Below are positions 1 through 12,149 of a DNA stretch of 64,000 nt, piece after piece (within the stretch, counting starts at the first letter, position 1; every line of letters begins with the position of its first letter). The stretch lies in the NCBI GenBank assembly GCA_030490835.1, contig CM059975.1:16311579-16375578 (forward strand), read 5' to 3'. The translations under genes and the position numbers were made by a program. A model generated the notes under the pieces. That model made no database searches. It was given only the letters and a program-made list of their open reading frames with translations, and was not told where the DNA came from. Origin of the DNA: Annona cherimola (lineage: Eukaryota > Streptophyta > Magnoliopsida > Magnoliales > Annonaceae).

Positions 1-1080
1 TATCTCAATTCAAATCAGATTAATGCTCTTTTCACCATTTCATTTTTCATCATTATCTTTGATGTTCTTTTTTATCATCTTTACCATTTCTATTATTATT
101 ATTGTTGTCATTATTATTATTATTATTATTATTTTATATGTTCTGAAAAGGTAAATATTTTTTATTCACATCTTAAAGTCTTTTATAATCACCTTTCTAG
201 GTTGCGTTTCCTTAATTACACTATATACGAGTTATTCTACTTCCTAAGTTCACCATGCTAATTCCTTTTATTTTATTTATTCTCTTTGTTTTCTTTAAAA
301 TTCTTTAGCATAAGTTTTGCGTCAAGGCACAAATTCAGTCAACAGAAAGGAATATCCTCAAATTGATCGTAACATAATCTTGAAAAAGAAAAAAAAAAAA
401 TTAAGGCACGCTGCAAAAGCAGTTTTAACTTGGTTTATTATAGATGGTTTTTGAATCTTGACAGGAAGACATATCAGTTTTTGGGTCTTTTGGATTTGTC
501 GAGGCATGGGCTGGATTTGTCGGCATCCAAAATCCTTGATGCCCTTGAAAACTGTAGACCCCGAGCAATCATCCTTGCTAGATATTGATGAACATGACTC
601 CTAATTGATTGGTGATCATTCAGCTGGTGTTGGTCCATAACCTCCTTATCTAATCAAAAGATAGGTCCAATAGATATGAAGATTCCTTCCCATCCAAAAT
701 TTCAGAAATGATTCCTTTAGATGTAGGAAAAATTTATTCCATGTGTCATCCAAAATTCCTTCTCATCTTCCTCTACGAGACGAGTGGAGATCGAAAAGGC
801 TTCCTTCTCCCACCATGCTTCAACCGATGGGCGGATCATCTATGTGTAGTTGCCCCCATTGAAAATCTCAAAATTAGAATAAATTCAATAAGATTTTAAA
901 AAATATTTTTAAAATACAGTTCATTTTTACTAATTTCAAATTGCTCCTATTTGCCAAAAATCCTCAATCCGCCGCTGTTTGGACCTCCAGTTTCTTGAGC
1001 ATAAAAACTTTCCAAAAAGGCCTGCATGTCTACAGGTGAAAATGGCTGGTCATATCTGGAGTTCCAATCCGCCTCTAATC
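1..1080 (+). repeat. Segmental duplicate A with remnant of a PPR gene 5' end
   Basis: This stretch aligns by eye with 13735-14860. Shared landmarks are a TAT/TTA microsatellite, 'attcacatctta', 'ttaattacacta', 'aattctttagcataa', 'aaggaatatcctca' and 'ccttatctaatca'. From about 740 it resembles the start of the PPR gene at 19360-21567 read from its own strand ('catcttcctctacgag', 'ccatgcttcaacc'), so the copy ends in a broken PPR 5' end. No reading frame survives, and short open frames here are not supported as genes. Unlike the other copy, this one lacks the SINE insertion. Confidence 0.6.
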
Positions 1081-2189
1081 CTATCTATTTTGAAAAACCT
1101 TCGTCCAATTGTAAGGTTGACGTTATCCTCTAATTTTATAGATCTTCGGTTTACAATAAACGAGTTAACAAAGCATATCTCATTGAAAATTCTATTTGTA
1201 ACCTGAACTAGTAATCTAGATTTGAAATTCAAAAATTTCAGTATTTTAAATTTTTATTTAATCTAAGATGTTGTTTATATTAAACTCACATGTTAATTTT
1301 GCGAGATATAATTTTAAAAACTAAATTAGAGTATATTTAATCATAAAAATTGTAAAGCTATAAGAGACTTCATTATCTCATATGACTTGCATTGTTTTTT
1401 TTTTTTGGACCAACATAACACAATCTATAATTTATTTTTATTTTTTTGAAAAGTAATACAATCTATAATTATATTCACCATAGAAGTTGAAAAATTAGAT
1501 AACAACGAAGTTTTACTAAAGAAAGCTCCATCTGACCTTGTCACAGATTTTCTCCAAAACAACCTTAATTGCAATGTCAGATTTCTTCCTTCACACTCTA
1601 TGCATAGTGTGAATGGCTTCCAGAATGATATAATAACATGGTGCCCAAGAATGAAGTTACATTGCTCATCACCCACCAGCTCAACTATATAAGCTTGTAC
1701 GTGTTGAACTATAATCTAAAAATCAGCTTGAGGTTGACAATACACAATCAAATGAGCCTAAACAAATATCACTTTGGACAAGCCACTTTAGGAATTAAAG
1801 AAATAAAAGAACTGTTAGTGTAATAAATGCTAACTTCACTTTTGAAAATATCAAACACAAAGTGGTATAAAACGTATTTAACTGTCTCCAGTATTGTTGA
1901 TAAAATGCTCGATAAATTTCATTTAAACTAGAAATTTTTTCGATGAAAATTTAAACCAGAAACTTTAATCTTTTATAATGTTTAAAGCCATTTGAACGTC
2001 ATCCTTTATCATAGGTAAAAATAACGGTTGCAATACGTTAAACTTACACACATGCTTGTATGTCGACTATCCTGCAACGCAATGACCTTTTCCTATTATC
2101 TAATTAACTAGATTAATATGCACGTCTTTAGTTTCTCTCTCTTTTTTTGTTTTTTCAAAAATCCAAGTATTTTATCATATTTTCCTTTA
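1081..2189. other. AT-rich intergenic DNA, nothing recognised
   Basis: Only short chance frames, a poly(T) run near 1395 and AT-rich sequence are visible. No domain, RNA gene or clear repeat was recognised. Confidence 0.5.
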
Positions 2190-2500
2190 TAAAAATTTGT
2201 ATCATATGAAAATTATTTTAATTAGACTCGTATATAATCTAGAAAAAAGTTCAAATGTATAATTATATAAGGTTCTTTATTACCGGATTCGTTAATATTA
2301 TAGATTACAAAAAAAATTAATTTTAAACATAATGCATGACTTGAGCAAAAGAAAATAAAATAACCCTAATGGGGGCGTGTAATTGTAGTCAGTTTCATAG
2401 GAGCAAAACTCCGAAATAAATTCAAGTTTTTACCAACTTCCTGGGTGGCTGACAACATTCATGGTTGGCGGTATTTTTAGCTGTAGATTAAAATAAAATT
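2190..2500 (+). repeat. Diverged intergenic duplicate, partner of 10855-11275
   Basis: Both copies share an 'aaaattattttaatta' start, an 'atattatagatta' block, 'ctgacaacattcatggttggcgg' against 'ctgtaaacattcatggttggcgg', and a 'tatttttag' end. The order of the two duplicated blocks (this one and 1-1080) is reversed in the second copies, so the duplication was either rearranged or happened in two steps. Noncoding. Confidence 0.5.
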
Positions 2501-3306
2501 ACCAGTTCGTGATTCGAATAGGATCGGCGTATGATGGGAATACGATGAGTTTTTCATTCCAAAAAATTACTTTTCTCATTTCTTAGAAAAAGAAATTTTG
2601 CAAACATACATATAAAGTTTTACCAATATTGCATATATGTTTCTAAATTTTTAAATATTACAAATATGCTTACTAAGTTTATCATAATTTGCAAGCATAT
2701 TTCCATATAACGGAAGCCCAAAACAACATGAGATGAGGAAGCCTAGTATGAAGTGAAATGTCCACAATAGCATCAAACCTCAACAAAAATTAACGAAACT
2801 CAAACAAAGAATAAAGATTACTTGGATTTTTCGCAAATGTCACTCTCTTGGAGCTTCTTCGCTCCGGCTGAATGAGTCTCGTACAACATGTCTCATGCTT
2901 TTATCATTTCATTAGGGATAATTTAGGAATTTTAGAAATGAAGTTTACTCCTCAACTCACGCCGTTTTGAGTTACCGTTAGATGAAGATACACTTGCAAA
3001 TTGTGGTAAACATTGTGGGCATATTGTAATATTTGGAAACTTGGGAACATAAATGCAATATAGGTGAAACTTTGTAAGCAAATTTGTAAAAATCACCTTA
3101 AAAATAATCGCTTTAAAAAGTGGTATCACATTCAGTGTGTAAATGTGATATCCTTGTATTAAATCAGGAAGGAAGCGTTGTCTCCTTATAATGTAATAAG
3201 AACAATAACAACCATTTTTCATTCATAACAAACAACAACACTATTGCATCGTATTTCACATCTCATCCCAACCTTAACATGAATATACAATCAGGGAAAC
3301 AAGAGA
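2501..3306. other. AT-rich intergenic DNA downstream of the TMK-like gene
   Basis: This is downstream (3') of the minus-strand receptor-like gene. No kinase-domain sequence could be recognised here, which matters because the neighbouring gene stops before its membrane segment. The short open frame at 2932-3222 resembles nothing I know. Confidence 0.4.
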
Positions 3307-3322
3307 GGGGGGGGGGGGGGGG
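3307..3322. repeat. Poly(G) tract, 16 bases
   Basis: An uninterrupted run of 16 G lies just past the stop codon of the TMK-like gene. It is a homopolymer prone to slippage or assembly error, right at the point where the gene loses similarity to full-length family members. Confidence 0.9.
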
Positions 3323-3330
3323 AGGAGAAC

Positions 3331-4743
3331 TTAAGAGTATAAGATGATTATATAAGGTGACTGCTTGCCAGCGCTTGGAGCTGTACTTCCGGCAGGTGGT
3401 GAGTTGTTCTCTGGAGTATTGCCATTTGGCAGAGGAGGCGAAGCTGGCTGAGCTCCTCCATTCTTCAGTTTAAAATTTCCATCGATAAAAAGCTTCACGT
3501 CAGGGCCAAACTTTGGTACAGGAGGCTCTATATTGTTGCCGGTCAGATTCACCACTTCCAATGACTGCAAAGACGTCAGCTCTTCAGGAATCACTCCCCT
3601 CAAATTGTTTCCTTCAAGCAGAAGCCTCGTAAGAGAATCTAATTTCCCAATAGAAGGGCTCAGAGTACCATTTAACCCAAAATCTGGCAGCGTAATGACG
3701 CTAACCGCATTGTTAATGCAAGAAACACCAATCCATGAACTAGTACAAGGATCATTACCAGACCATGTGGCAGAAAGTTTCAGTGGGTAATCGACGCTGC
3801 CAAGGAAATCCAACAGAGCAGTTACCTGTGGCGCACATGGGGTACCAGGTCTAGCCTGACAGAACGAATTTCCAGTAAAACTGAAGTTTCTAAATCCCAC
3901 CTTTGGAATGGATCCTGTTAGCTTGTTATTATCCAATTCCAGAATCTGAAGTGGCAGCTTTGTCACGCCACTGGGGATTGGACCAACAAGCTCATTGTCA
4001 TTGAGCCGGAGATCAGTTAGAGCAGAAAGGTTCTCAATCTCCACTGGAATGGTCCCTGTAAACTGGTTTCCCTGCAGCCACAGATGTTGCATTGAGGATA
4101 TCGAGGCAACAACGTCGATCGAACCAGAGAGGCGGTTGTAAGATAGTTTCAAGTCTGTGAGGGAGGCCATTCCGCCTAGGAAATCTGGCAAAGGGCCTGC
4201 CAGGTTGGTTCCCATGACAGAGAGCTCCAACAGCTGCGCCGAGTCCTGAAGCGTTGGAGGTAGAGACCAACCAGTTTTATTCAATGGGCTGTAATCTAAG
4301 GATAGAATTCGGAGACTAAGAAGGCCATCAAAGAAATCTGTGGGAATGGTGTCGAACTGGTTGTTGCCAAGAAATACATACTGCAACTGGGATAACCCTC
4401 TGAAAGTGGGTAATTTGCCACTGAAATTGTTTTGGTCGAAGCCAATCATTACAAGTCTGCTGAGTTTGTTGAAATTGGGTGGAAGAGTTCCACTCAAGCC
4501 CATGTGTCGGACTTCAATCCGAGTGACTCTGGGGCCATCGCAGAAGATATGCTCCCATGCAGGTGGACCACAGGGATCTCCGGTGGCTGGCCATCTCAGT
4601 AGATCTGGATTGATCAAACCCTTCCGGAAGTCCATTAGTATTTGTTCATCACCAGCATCTGTCGCCCCCAAAGCCGGTGAGAAACAGCAAAATGCGATCA
4701 CTACTACGAAAATAGCCATCCGATTATTCCCATCTTCTGCCAT
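3331..4743 (-). CDS. TMK-type LRR receptor ectodomain, truncated (no TM, no kinase)
   Basis: A 470-residue frame matches the extracellular half of the TMK (transmembrane kinase) subfamily of LRR receptor kinases, plasma-membrane proteins linked to auxin signalling. Residues 9-27 form a signal peptide. DPCGPPAWEHIFC (about 56-68) is the LRR-N cap. A first LRR block spans about 75-290. It is followed by the family's non-LRR island with paired cysteines and a second GNDPCTSSWIGVSC cap (about 295-345), then a short second LRR block to about 420 and a Pro/Ser-rich juxtamembrane tail. The protein ends at SPYIIILYS, before the transmembrane helix; TMK proteins are usually about 900-950 residues. No kinase is seen downstream. 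It could be a secreted receptor-like protein or a 5' gene fragment. The uninterrupted frame and intact cysteine pairs argue for recent function or recent truncation. The start is the first in-frame ATG before the signal peptide. Confidence 0.85.
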   Translation of the reverse strand: MAEDGNNRMAIFVVVIAFCCFSPALGATDAGDEQILMDFRKGLINPDLLRWPATGDPCGPPAWEHIFCDGPRVTRIEVRHMGLSGTLPPNFNKLSRLVMIGFDQNNFSGKLPTFRGLSQLQYVFLGNNQFDTIPTDFFDGLLSLRILSLDYSPLNKTGWSLPPTLQDSAQLLELSVMGTNLAGPLPDFLGGMASLTDLKLSYNRLSGSIDVVASISSMQHLWLQGNQFTGTIPVEIENLSALTDLRLNDNELVGPIPSGVTKLPLQILELDNNKLTGSIPKVGFRNFSFTGNSFCQARPGTPCAPQVTALLDFLGSVDYPLKLSATWSGNDPCTSSWIGVSCINNAVSVITLPDFGLNGTLSPSIGKLDSLTRLLLEGNNLRGVIPEELTSLQSLEVVNLTGNNIEPPVPKFGPDVKLFIDGNFKLKNGGAQPASPPLPNGNTPENNSPPAGSTAPSAGKQSPYIIILYS

Positions 4744-7532
4744 TGTTGCTGCAAGAAAGATAAAAACTAATTTATAAAATTTCCATATTCTCGCAATCCT
4801 AAGAAAATAAAATCTTTTATGCAGCGTTTGCTAATGGGCAAAGTAGAGAATGGGAGATCGAAATATATTTTTTATACGATTTGATATTTTAATTATATTA
4901 AGGTGCGTTTGCGAGTGGAAACAAATAGAAAAGTTTTGAAATTGACAAGGTAATGACACGATATTACTGAATAATAATTAGCAGTAAAAGAAATAAAGTT
5001 TAAACAGGTGAGATAGTTACATAAAAACTATAAAGACATAGGAGAACAAGAAATTTTATCTTTTCTTCTTTACAAACTTTTTATATACAAATATTTTTCA
5101 CATCCGTTTAAGTAATTGTCGAATTTAGTATCACTTTTTCGCGGTAATGTCACATCATTTTCATCTTTCATAAAAATTTTCTGATTCTTACTTTTGTTCA
5201 AAAACTGGTATGCCTTAACAACATATAAAACCCATTTCACGCGTTTCTACGTTCCGCCAAACCAAGGAAAGATCTCAAGGGGAAAGAGAATGAGCCGAAT
5301 GAAAAGACGAAATCTTCAAAAGGTTCGGCTCGGTGAGAATACTTGTACATAAAACAAAAGGCCAATTAATTTCCCGGTATGCCATTGAACCACAAAAGAG
5401 AAATTAGGAAATAAATTCTCAAGAAAAAGACATATACACACCCCCTTACAGCAAACAAGGCTCCGCGAGCGGCTGTGGCAGCAGAAATTACAGGAACTTT
5501 CAGTTTTCTGCACTCCTCTTACTGCAAAGAGACAAATTAGCAGGCGAGAAATAAAACCCATGTCTCAGAACTTTAAAAAGGCATATAGAAGAGAATACAA
5601 CGCTGCACTACTGTGGCTTAGAACAGGAGGAAAAAAGCCGTCCATGAGTTCGGCAGCCATGCTACCGGCACACGACTTCATTCTCCCATAGCGTACATTA
5701 CTAGTAAAAGAAAATGTTGAAACTTTTTTCACTGGATATTTGCCAGAGCTTCCTAGTGAAACTTTTTTTTTTGCCACCCTTAGGACTCGATAGAAATTAA
5801 GAATATGTTGCACGCTGGCGAAAATAGGCGGGGCACAGATGACAATGACATTCAGTAACATTTTCTCATATTTCTCCTGATGTTGAAGTCGTGAGACCAT
5901 CAGGTTGAGGGTTTTAAATTCAACTAAAGTGTAAGATTTTTTTTTTTTTTTTACGTCTGAAAAAAAAAAAGTGTAAGATTTTTGGGATGGTTGCTTATAT
6001 ATTTGCGTCAATTTAGGAAAATCAACTTGCCTTCTTTAGGGCTTGAAAATAGACTTTTTGAATATTTGTGCATATTTTTTTGATTTTTTTTTAAATAAGA
6101 GTCGTCGTCGTCATTATCATAAGTCATTTCGCATCCCGATGAAATTGGCTGCATGGATATTCTTGGTGATTTAAAATTAAATTTTTAGTAATTTATAATG
6201 TTTTTAAATTTTATTTAATTACTTTCATCCATATTTTTTAAAAAATATGAATAAATAAAAATATATATAAGATTTTACGCCCATATTCACCACAGCCAAG
6301 TGCAGAGTTCGGTATGCTTGAGCAGGCGCCGACGTACAGAGTCGCTGATGTTGATTAATTACCCGCGTGTTCCACACGCCCATCTGTGGTGAGCACGCGT
6401 ACTTCGTTAGTGCAAAATGCCAACGGACACCAACTTCCACCCAACTGATATGAGCACCTCCCCATCATCATTCTCCTAGAAATTGGATTATCCATTACTA
6501 CAATAATTAATTATTAATAATATCGGAAGATGACTCAGTCTGGCCTTCAATTTAGGCTTTAATGGACGAGGTCGGTGACTAAAACGCCCTCCTCTTTCGT
6601 CAAAATAACAATACCAAACCGGGTTTGGACACATTTATATTTCGAGCCCATGATAAGAATACCTGGAAATTGGGTTTTCTCCTCTTCAACAAACACGAAA
6701 CTCGGGTGGTTTTCCGATCCGAAAATATTCAAAACACAAATTCTGATTTATAATTATATGAAATGACAGCATTTAGTTTGTAAATACCCAAGCTATGATT
6801 GACTTCCTTGGAGCTTGTTTAATTACTTCAATGGTAAAAAATCACTATAATATTTCTATGTTTAAATTTTTTTTAAAATATACATATATCTCCAAAAATG
6901 ATAAAACGATTTATATATTAAATACACCTTAATTAATTAATAAATTTGGGGAAGAACAATTAAAAGAATTTTGGCCCTAACTAAGAAATGGATTTCTTAG
7001 CACGAGTTATCAAGATCATGGCTTTTCATATACTAATGCATTCTATTATTTAAACTTTTTTAATGATGGATGCAATTGTATTATAAAAATATGAGAGCTT
7101 GGCTAGTTAGTGAAGTACATTCAATAGTTGCAAACTGCAAAATATTGGATCCTATTTTGTGTAACTATGAAAAAGAGAACCTTGGCATCGCAGTAAAAGA
7201 TGTTATCATATAACCTAAAAATCACGAGTTCAAGAAATGAAAATAATCTCTTACTTCCTAAAGATGTATTATAGATCCAAAAAGTGATTGGACCATTTCC
7301 CAAAAGCTACACGTGCTAAAGCTTAGTGCGCCTAGCAGTCCTTTATTTTATGTATTCTGTGTAATAATAAACAAAAGATTATCCACCTTAATTTAGGTAA
7401 GGCTAGAGATCAAGCACCCCAAACCGACCAAGATTGCGTGTGTGCATGTATATAATGAGGTTATCTTCTATACATCTCATCCTATCAAAGTAAATTAGTA
7501 TTACAATTCAATTTGGGCATCATATTGATGAT
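4744..7532. other. Promoter side of the TMK-like gene and intergenic DNA
   Basis: The 5' flank of the minus-strand TMK-like gene lies at the left. The rest is AT-rich with poly(T)/poly(A) tracts near 5770 and 5940-5970. Open frames at 5316-5561 and 5565-6011 (minus) show no recognisable domain and have biased, low-complexity content. Confidence 0.4.
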
Positions 7533-7535
7533 TAT

Positions 7536-7819
7536 GGGTGTGTTTGGAAAAATGGATAAAACTTTTGATGAAAAGTTGTAGAGATTATAAGTTGTCAAAT
7601 GATGTAATATGATAGGGGTAATGACGAGGAGTATATATGATAAAGTTGAAATAGATAGATTAGTTGTGTGGGTAGTTGTATAAAAATGATTGAAAAGTAG
7701 GGTAATTGTATAGAAAAACGTGAAAAAAATGATTAAAAAATATGATAGTTGTGGAGAGTGAAAAGTTTTAAATTGAAAAAATTTAACTTGACAATTTTTA
7801 CTCATTACCAAACACACCC
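7536..7819. mobile_element. Tourist-like (PIF/Harbinger) MITE, 284 bp
   Basis: Ends are GGGTGTGTTTGG and CCAAACACACCC in inverted orientation, flanked by TAT on both sides (7533-7535 and 7820-7822), giving a 3-bp target duplication. Size, TIR sequence and TSD length fit Tourist-type PIF/Harbinger MITEs. The interior is AT-rich and noncoding, and closely resembles 51348-51612. Confidence 0.8.
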
Positions 7820-7822
7820 TAT

Positions 7823-9656
7823 ATCAAATGCAATCCATTCACTAATTTTATCATCTTGTATTTAGTTGAGAAAATAAAAGTAATCCCAATCCAAGACCCA
7901 TGTTGTTCCCAAAATTAAAAATCACTTAAGAGTGATTATAAGTCATTAAAAAATTATTAATTGATCCTACGGACCTGTAAAGTCTCAGTTCAACATTTAA
8001 AACATTCATCTTATATAAAAGTATAATTCTATGTGATTTTATAATAGTCTAAAGTTTTGGTACATTGATTCAAGTGATGTTTTTTTTTTTTTTTTTTTTT
8101 TTTTGAGAAGACGTAGCCCGCATATGTCTCTTCTAATTATGTAGTATTTATTATTTTATTTCTTTTAACAAATGAATAATGTTGAATACAATAAATAAAT
8201 TAGATTTGACACGAATCATAGAAGATGGCCTCATATATAATGTATAATATTCGGTTATTCGATCCGATAAGAATCTAGGTTGTGGCCTGGATCTAGGTTG
8301 GTTTTTTTCTCTTTTCTTTGCTTTTTTTTTTTTTTTTTTTCTAAGGCCAAGAATCATCTATGATGTGGATGACTCTTGAACAGTGCCAGCATCATGGAAA
8401 GTTGGCATGCATCAAATGCTCTCAACTGCATGCACATCTGCCGGGTCTTTGAGGGTGAGCCAAAAAGGGGCTGTTGGCTGGTTTCATGTTGCTAGCGTCT
8501 ACTTTCATTTATAAAAGCAATCTGTGCAGGTCTGAATGCGCAAATTCCGGTACCCTTGTTGCCATTAAAATTTTAAAGTGCATGCTTTTGAAGCAGCCCT
8601 TGTGAAAGGGGAAAATTCCTTGGTCAAAGTCGAGATTGCGTGTGTACCTGCTGTTCCCCCCGTTTTTCACCTCGCATTCTTTTTAATAATTATATTTCTT
8701 AATTAGACCTTGACAAACACAACTTTTGGCTTTTGTTCCTCCGTCAAAATTGAAATTAGCATGTCTACCTGATGCTTCACATGTTAAGATTTTACGTTTA
8801 TTTATTTAAGTTCTGTTTAATTTGTTTGTTGTCTTTCAAAACAATATAGAAAGTGTTTGGCAAAATACAAATGGAATGTGAAAATCAAAATCATTAACTA
8901 CCAAACTATCTTTTTTTTTTATTTTAATCATCTTCTCATATCTTTCCATTTAGATAGTTAGTCTATTTTCACTTTATTTTCACTTCATTATGATCATATC
9001 ACATCATCATCCCACTTTTCAAAATACATCCAATTCTCACATTCTCCATATGTCAAACACTTCAATAATCTATATCATACATATTATACGGTTATTTTTA
9101 TATTTTTCGAATTTTCTTTTATTACAGCCAAAATTAATTCTGATTTTACAGATCAGTACCCACATGCATTTTGTGTTTTTCGAGGTAAATCAGTTATGTG
9201 GTTTGAGAATATGTGCCGGGGGTGCATGTGGAGGCTCAGCAACCATGTCAGACTTAGCTCTGGCTAGATGGAGATGAAAGGGGAGGAATTTTTATTTTTT
9301 TAGGAAGATTTTAAGTACCTCATATTTGCGTGCATCTATATATAGTCCCACATGAAATCAATGCAAGACAGACCTCTGAAGAAATGTATGATTGAGTAGA
9401 TGATAGGAGGATCATGAGATGGAGCTGGTTTGTCGGTTTGCAAGATCAATTAAAATCCATTAATGGGACCCTACAATGTTGCATGCAGTTCATATCCAAC
9501 CCCACCATGTCTGCTGCTGAGCGCAACTCGCTTATTCTCTATAGTTTATTGAAGGATGAATGTTCATATCCGCTCCAATTTACATCACTTGATTGAGAGA
9601 ATCAAGGTGTGCAAGGCTAGCTTTATTTGCTGCAAATTTTCTCATATATCAAGATT
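7823..9656. other. Intergenic DNA with degraded Tourist-like remnants
   Basis: There are poly(T) runs near 8082-8104 and 8325-8341. At about 8850-9060, 'agtgtttggcaaaata' and 'atgtcaaacactt' look like the eroded ends of another Tourist-like MITE. No gene was recognised. Confidence 0.4.
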
Positions 9657-9695
9657 GGATAACTAAGTTACCTCCGCTTGGTAACTTAGTTATCC
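9657..9695. repeat. Perfect 16-bp inverted repeat (hairpin), 7-nt loop
   Basis: GGATAACTAAGTTACC (9657-9672) is exactly complementary to GGTAACTTAGTTATCC (9680-9695). It is followed by 'gagttcaaatcgt', which is similar to a pol III B box, so the area 9680-9915 could be an old SINE ending in the poly(A) near 9905. That second reading is only suggestive. Confidence 0.75.
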
Positions 9696-9905
9696 ACCAA
9701 AGGTGCGACATGAGTTCAAATCGTTGCCTAGTGCAGTGCAGTGTGATTTTTCACGGTGTCATGTGAAACCATATGTCCCCAAGTAATGGAGGTTTTACTA
9801 TTGCCCCTTTTGATTTTGAAGTATTTATAAGATGTCTCTCTAAATGTGAAAGTTGTGAAAGGGGCCTAATTTGTAATATCAGATGTCACATGTATGTATA
9901 ATGCC

Positions 9906-10076
9906 AATAAAAAAAAACTGGGTAACTCCGTTGCTCACACCATGGCTGATTATACTCTCTCTATGGGTTTTTCTAATCGTGTTTGGTTGGATAGATCTCC
10001 TAATTGCATACCTGAAACCATATATAATGATCTTTCTTTCTTAATACATCTCGGGCTTCCTCCTCACTCTTCATAG
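9906..10076 (+). pseudogene. Remnant of an RVT_3-type RNase H-like domain
   Basis: The frame reads GNSVAHTMADYTLS, then RVWLDRSPNCI and an ETIYNDL end. This is the pattern of the C-terminal end of plant RNase H-like (RVT_3) domains, which occur in LINE polymerases and in stand-alone plant proteins (N-x-V-A-H-x-L-A, then W-hydrophobic-x3-P-x-C-I). Only about 55 residues remain, preceded by an A-rich tract, so this is a scrap of a retroelement or retrocopy. The parent element cannot be determined. Confidence 0.4.
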
Positions 10077-10854
10077 CATCATGTTCTAAAAGAATGGGTT
10101 GGAAAGCCTTTTTCATAAATTAAAAAAAAAAAAAATTGTCGCATGCGATTCAAAATAAAGCATGCTAGGGTCCATTTGTATTTGGTCCGTGCTTTTGGAG
10201 CGGGAATTGAAATATGATTTCTATGTTACTATACATGGAAGCTCAAATTTAATGTTGTCATGTTATTAGCACAAGTTTGTTACTTCAAATTTTGTTAATA
10301 CTTCTGTAAATGAAAAATCATGAAACTCGAATAAAGAAATGCTATTGATTAATCATAGAGGTGATTGAATGCACATAAATATATTTAACCCAAGTGTTAT
10401 TAAAATGCTATTGATTTTTAAAATTCAAAAAAATATCTCCAAATCTCCAAAAATAGTAAAATATGACACACATGTTAAATATATTTAAATTAACAGATAT
10501 GTAAGCAAAAATTTTAAAAAAAAATTTGCACCCAAGGGCACCCAAACGAAGCACAGGAACAGCACCCGATTAATTAAACACAATACCGATCAGCTTTCAG
10601 TTGGGTTGGTGATTAGTGCCATCAAAAAATCTGGATTTCGTGATACAAAGAGATGGAAGATACACTGTCTGCATTTATTTCTTCGTATTAACTATCGTGC
10701 GACAGATGATTTTTTTTTATTATATAATAAAATAACTATATTAACTAAAGGTCTTTGCTCCTGTGGAATTGGTGCAATATTCACCCCTTGGATTTTCCAT
10801 TTTTTTTTCAAAGATCTAAACCATACATCATATTCTCCTTCATGAATATTATAT
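10077..10854. other. AT-rich intergenic DNA
   Basis: Nothing coding was recognised. The part at 10385-10545 resembles one arm of the fold-back family at 44663-45000 (atacacatgttaaatatattt, then ttgcacccaagggcaccc). Confidence 0.35.
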
Positions 10855-11280
10855 TATATGAAAAATTATTTTAATTAAATCTGTATATAATCTACAAAAA
10901 AGTGCAAATATATGTTCTTTACAATCATATTTTTGATGGGTTATAATCGTATTTTTAATATTATAGATTAAAAAATTTTAATTAATTTTGTCTTTTATAT
11001 TTAGACTAAATAAATAATATATGTCTTGAATCTAAAAAAGAAAATTAAAAAAAATAAAACCTTATGGAGGTACATATTGGACCCAGTTCCAAGTTTTCGC
11101 AAACTTCGTGGTGGAGCGTAAAATATGGTCCAAGCAGACATGTCACACAATCTTTACCAATAAATAGCAACATCGACTTATCAATTCCAATTTCATGGAT
11201 GGCTGTAAACATTCATGGTTGGCGGGGTTTTATTATTTTATTTTTTTTCAAGTTTGGTATTTTTAGTTGCGGATACGAAA
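10855..11280 (+). repeat. Diverged intergenic duplicate, partner of 2190-2500
   Basis: It carries the same ordered landmarks as 2190-2500, ending in 'attcatggttggcggg' and 'ggtatttttagttgcgg'. It is longer through small insertions. Noncoding. Confidence 0.5.
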
Positions 11281-12149
11281 AAAGAAAAAAAGAAAGAAAG
11301 ATGCCTTAGGAATATACAATAACAAGAAAAAAAAAATACGCCGAAGCGATATTGGCAAAAAAGTCATGATGAATTACAACCGGTTGCATGGACTCTAGTT
11401 GCTTCGTTAATTTTGAAATATTTAAAATCATTCATAATTTTTATTAAGTAGTATTTATTTGTGATCTCGAAAATCAGATTTGAAACCTATGTTGTAAAAA
11501 TTTAATATCATTTAATTAATAGTGATTACGTAACCTTTAAACTTTAAAGAAAAATTAGTGAAATTAAACATTGGTACATTAGGAGACTTGTACAAATGGT
11601 TTTTTTTTAATTTCTGATAAAAAATTTAATCTAAATCATTTATGACGTATCATCTATATACTTAGTTATGATGTAATAAATCAAATATTTTGAAAACTTC
11701 TACATGCTACATATTTATTTGCAAATTTTAACGGTTCATATTCAACCTGAAATGATGTCTGATATTTTTAATATATAATTTTCCAATTAAAATGATTTTT
11801 GGCATCATAAATACATAATTTTAATTTGTATTTTGAATGACTTAGGTGTAAAAAAAAATCAATTAAAATACGAACAGCGACCCCTTTAGATACCCCTACC
11901 TGTACAAGGGTAATTTTTTATGGGTATTACATTATCTCAACTAGTATTATATTTAAGTCCTAAGATATTCTTACACACTCCCACAAAAATTGAGAAGAAT
12001 AATGCCACCACAAATTCCTCATACAATGTTAGGCTAGCAAGAGTTAAACCCAAGTCACTCAGTATATGGCGCATGACTTAACACCACTGAGGCAAAGCAT
12101 TCCCCAAATTTAAAGGTAGGTGTGTGTGTATATATATATATATATATAG
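11281..12149. other. AT-rich intergenic DNA
   Basis: Nothing recognised apart from a (TG)n(TA)n microsatellite at about 12121-12148 that leads into the MITE. Confidence 0.4.

Noticed and set aside
5316..6011. Two minus-strand frames of 81 and 148 codons
   Set aside because: No domain, poly(Lys)/Ser runs from homopolymers, and no splice-compatible continuation. Likely chance frames.
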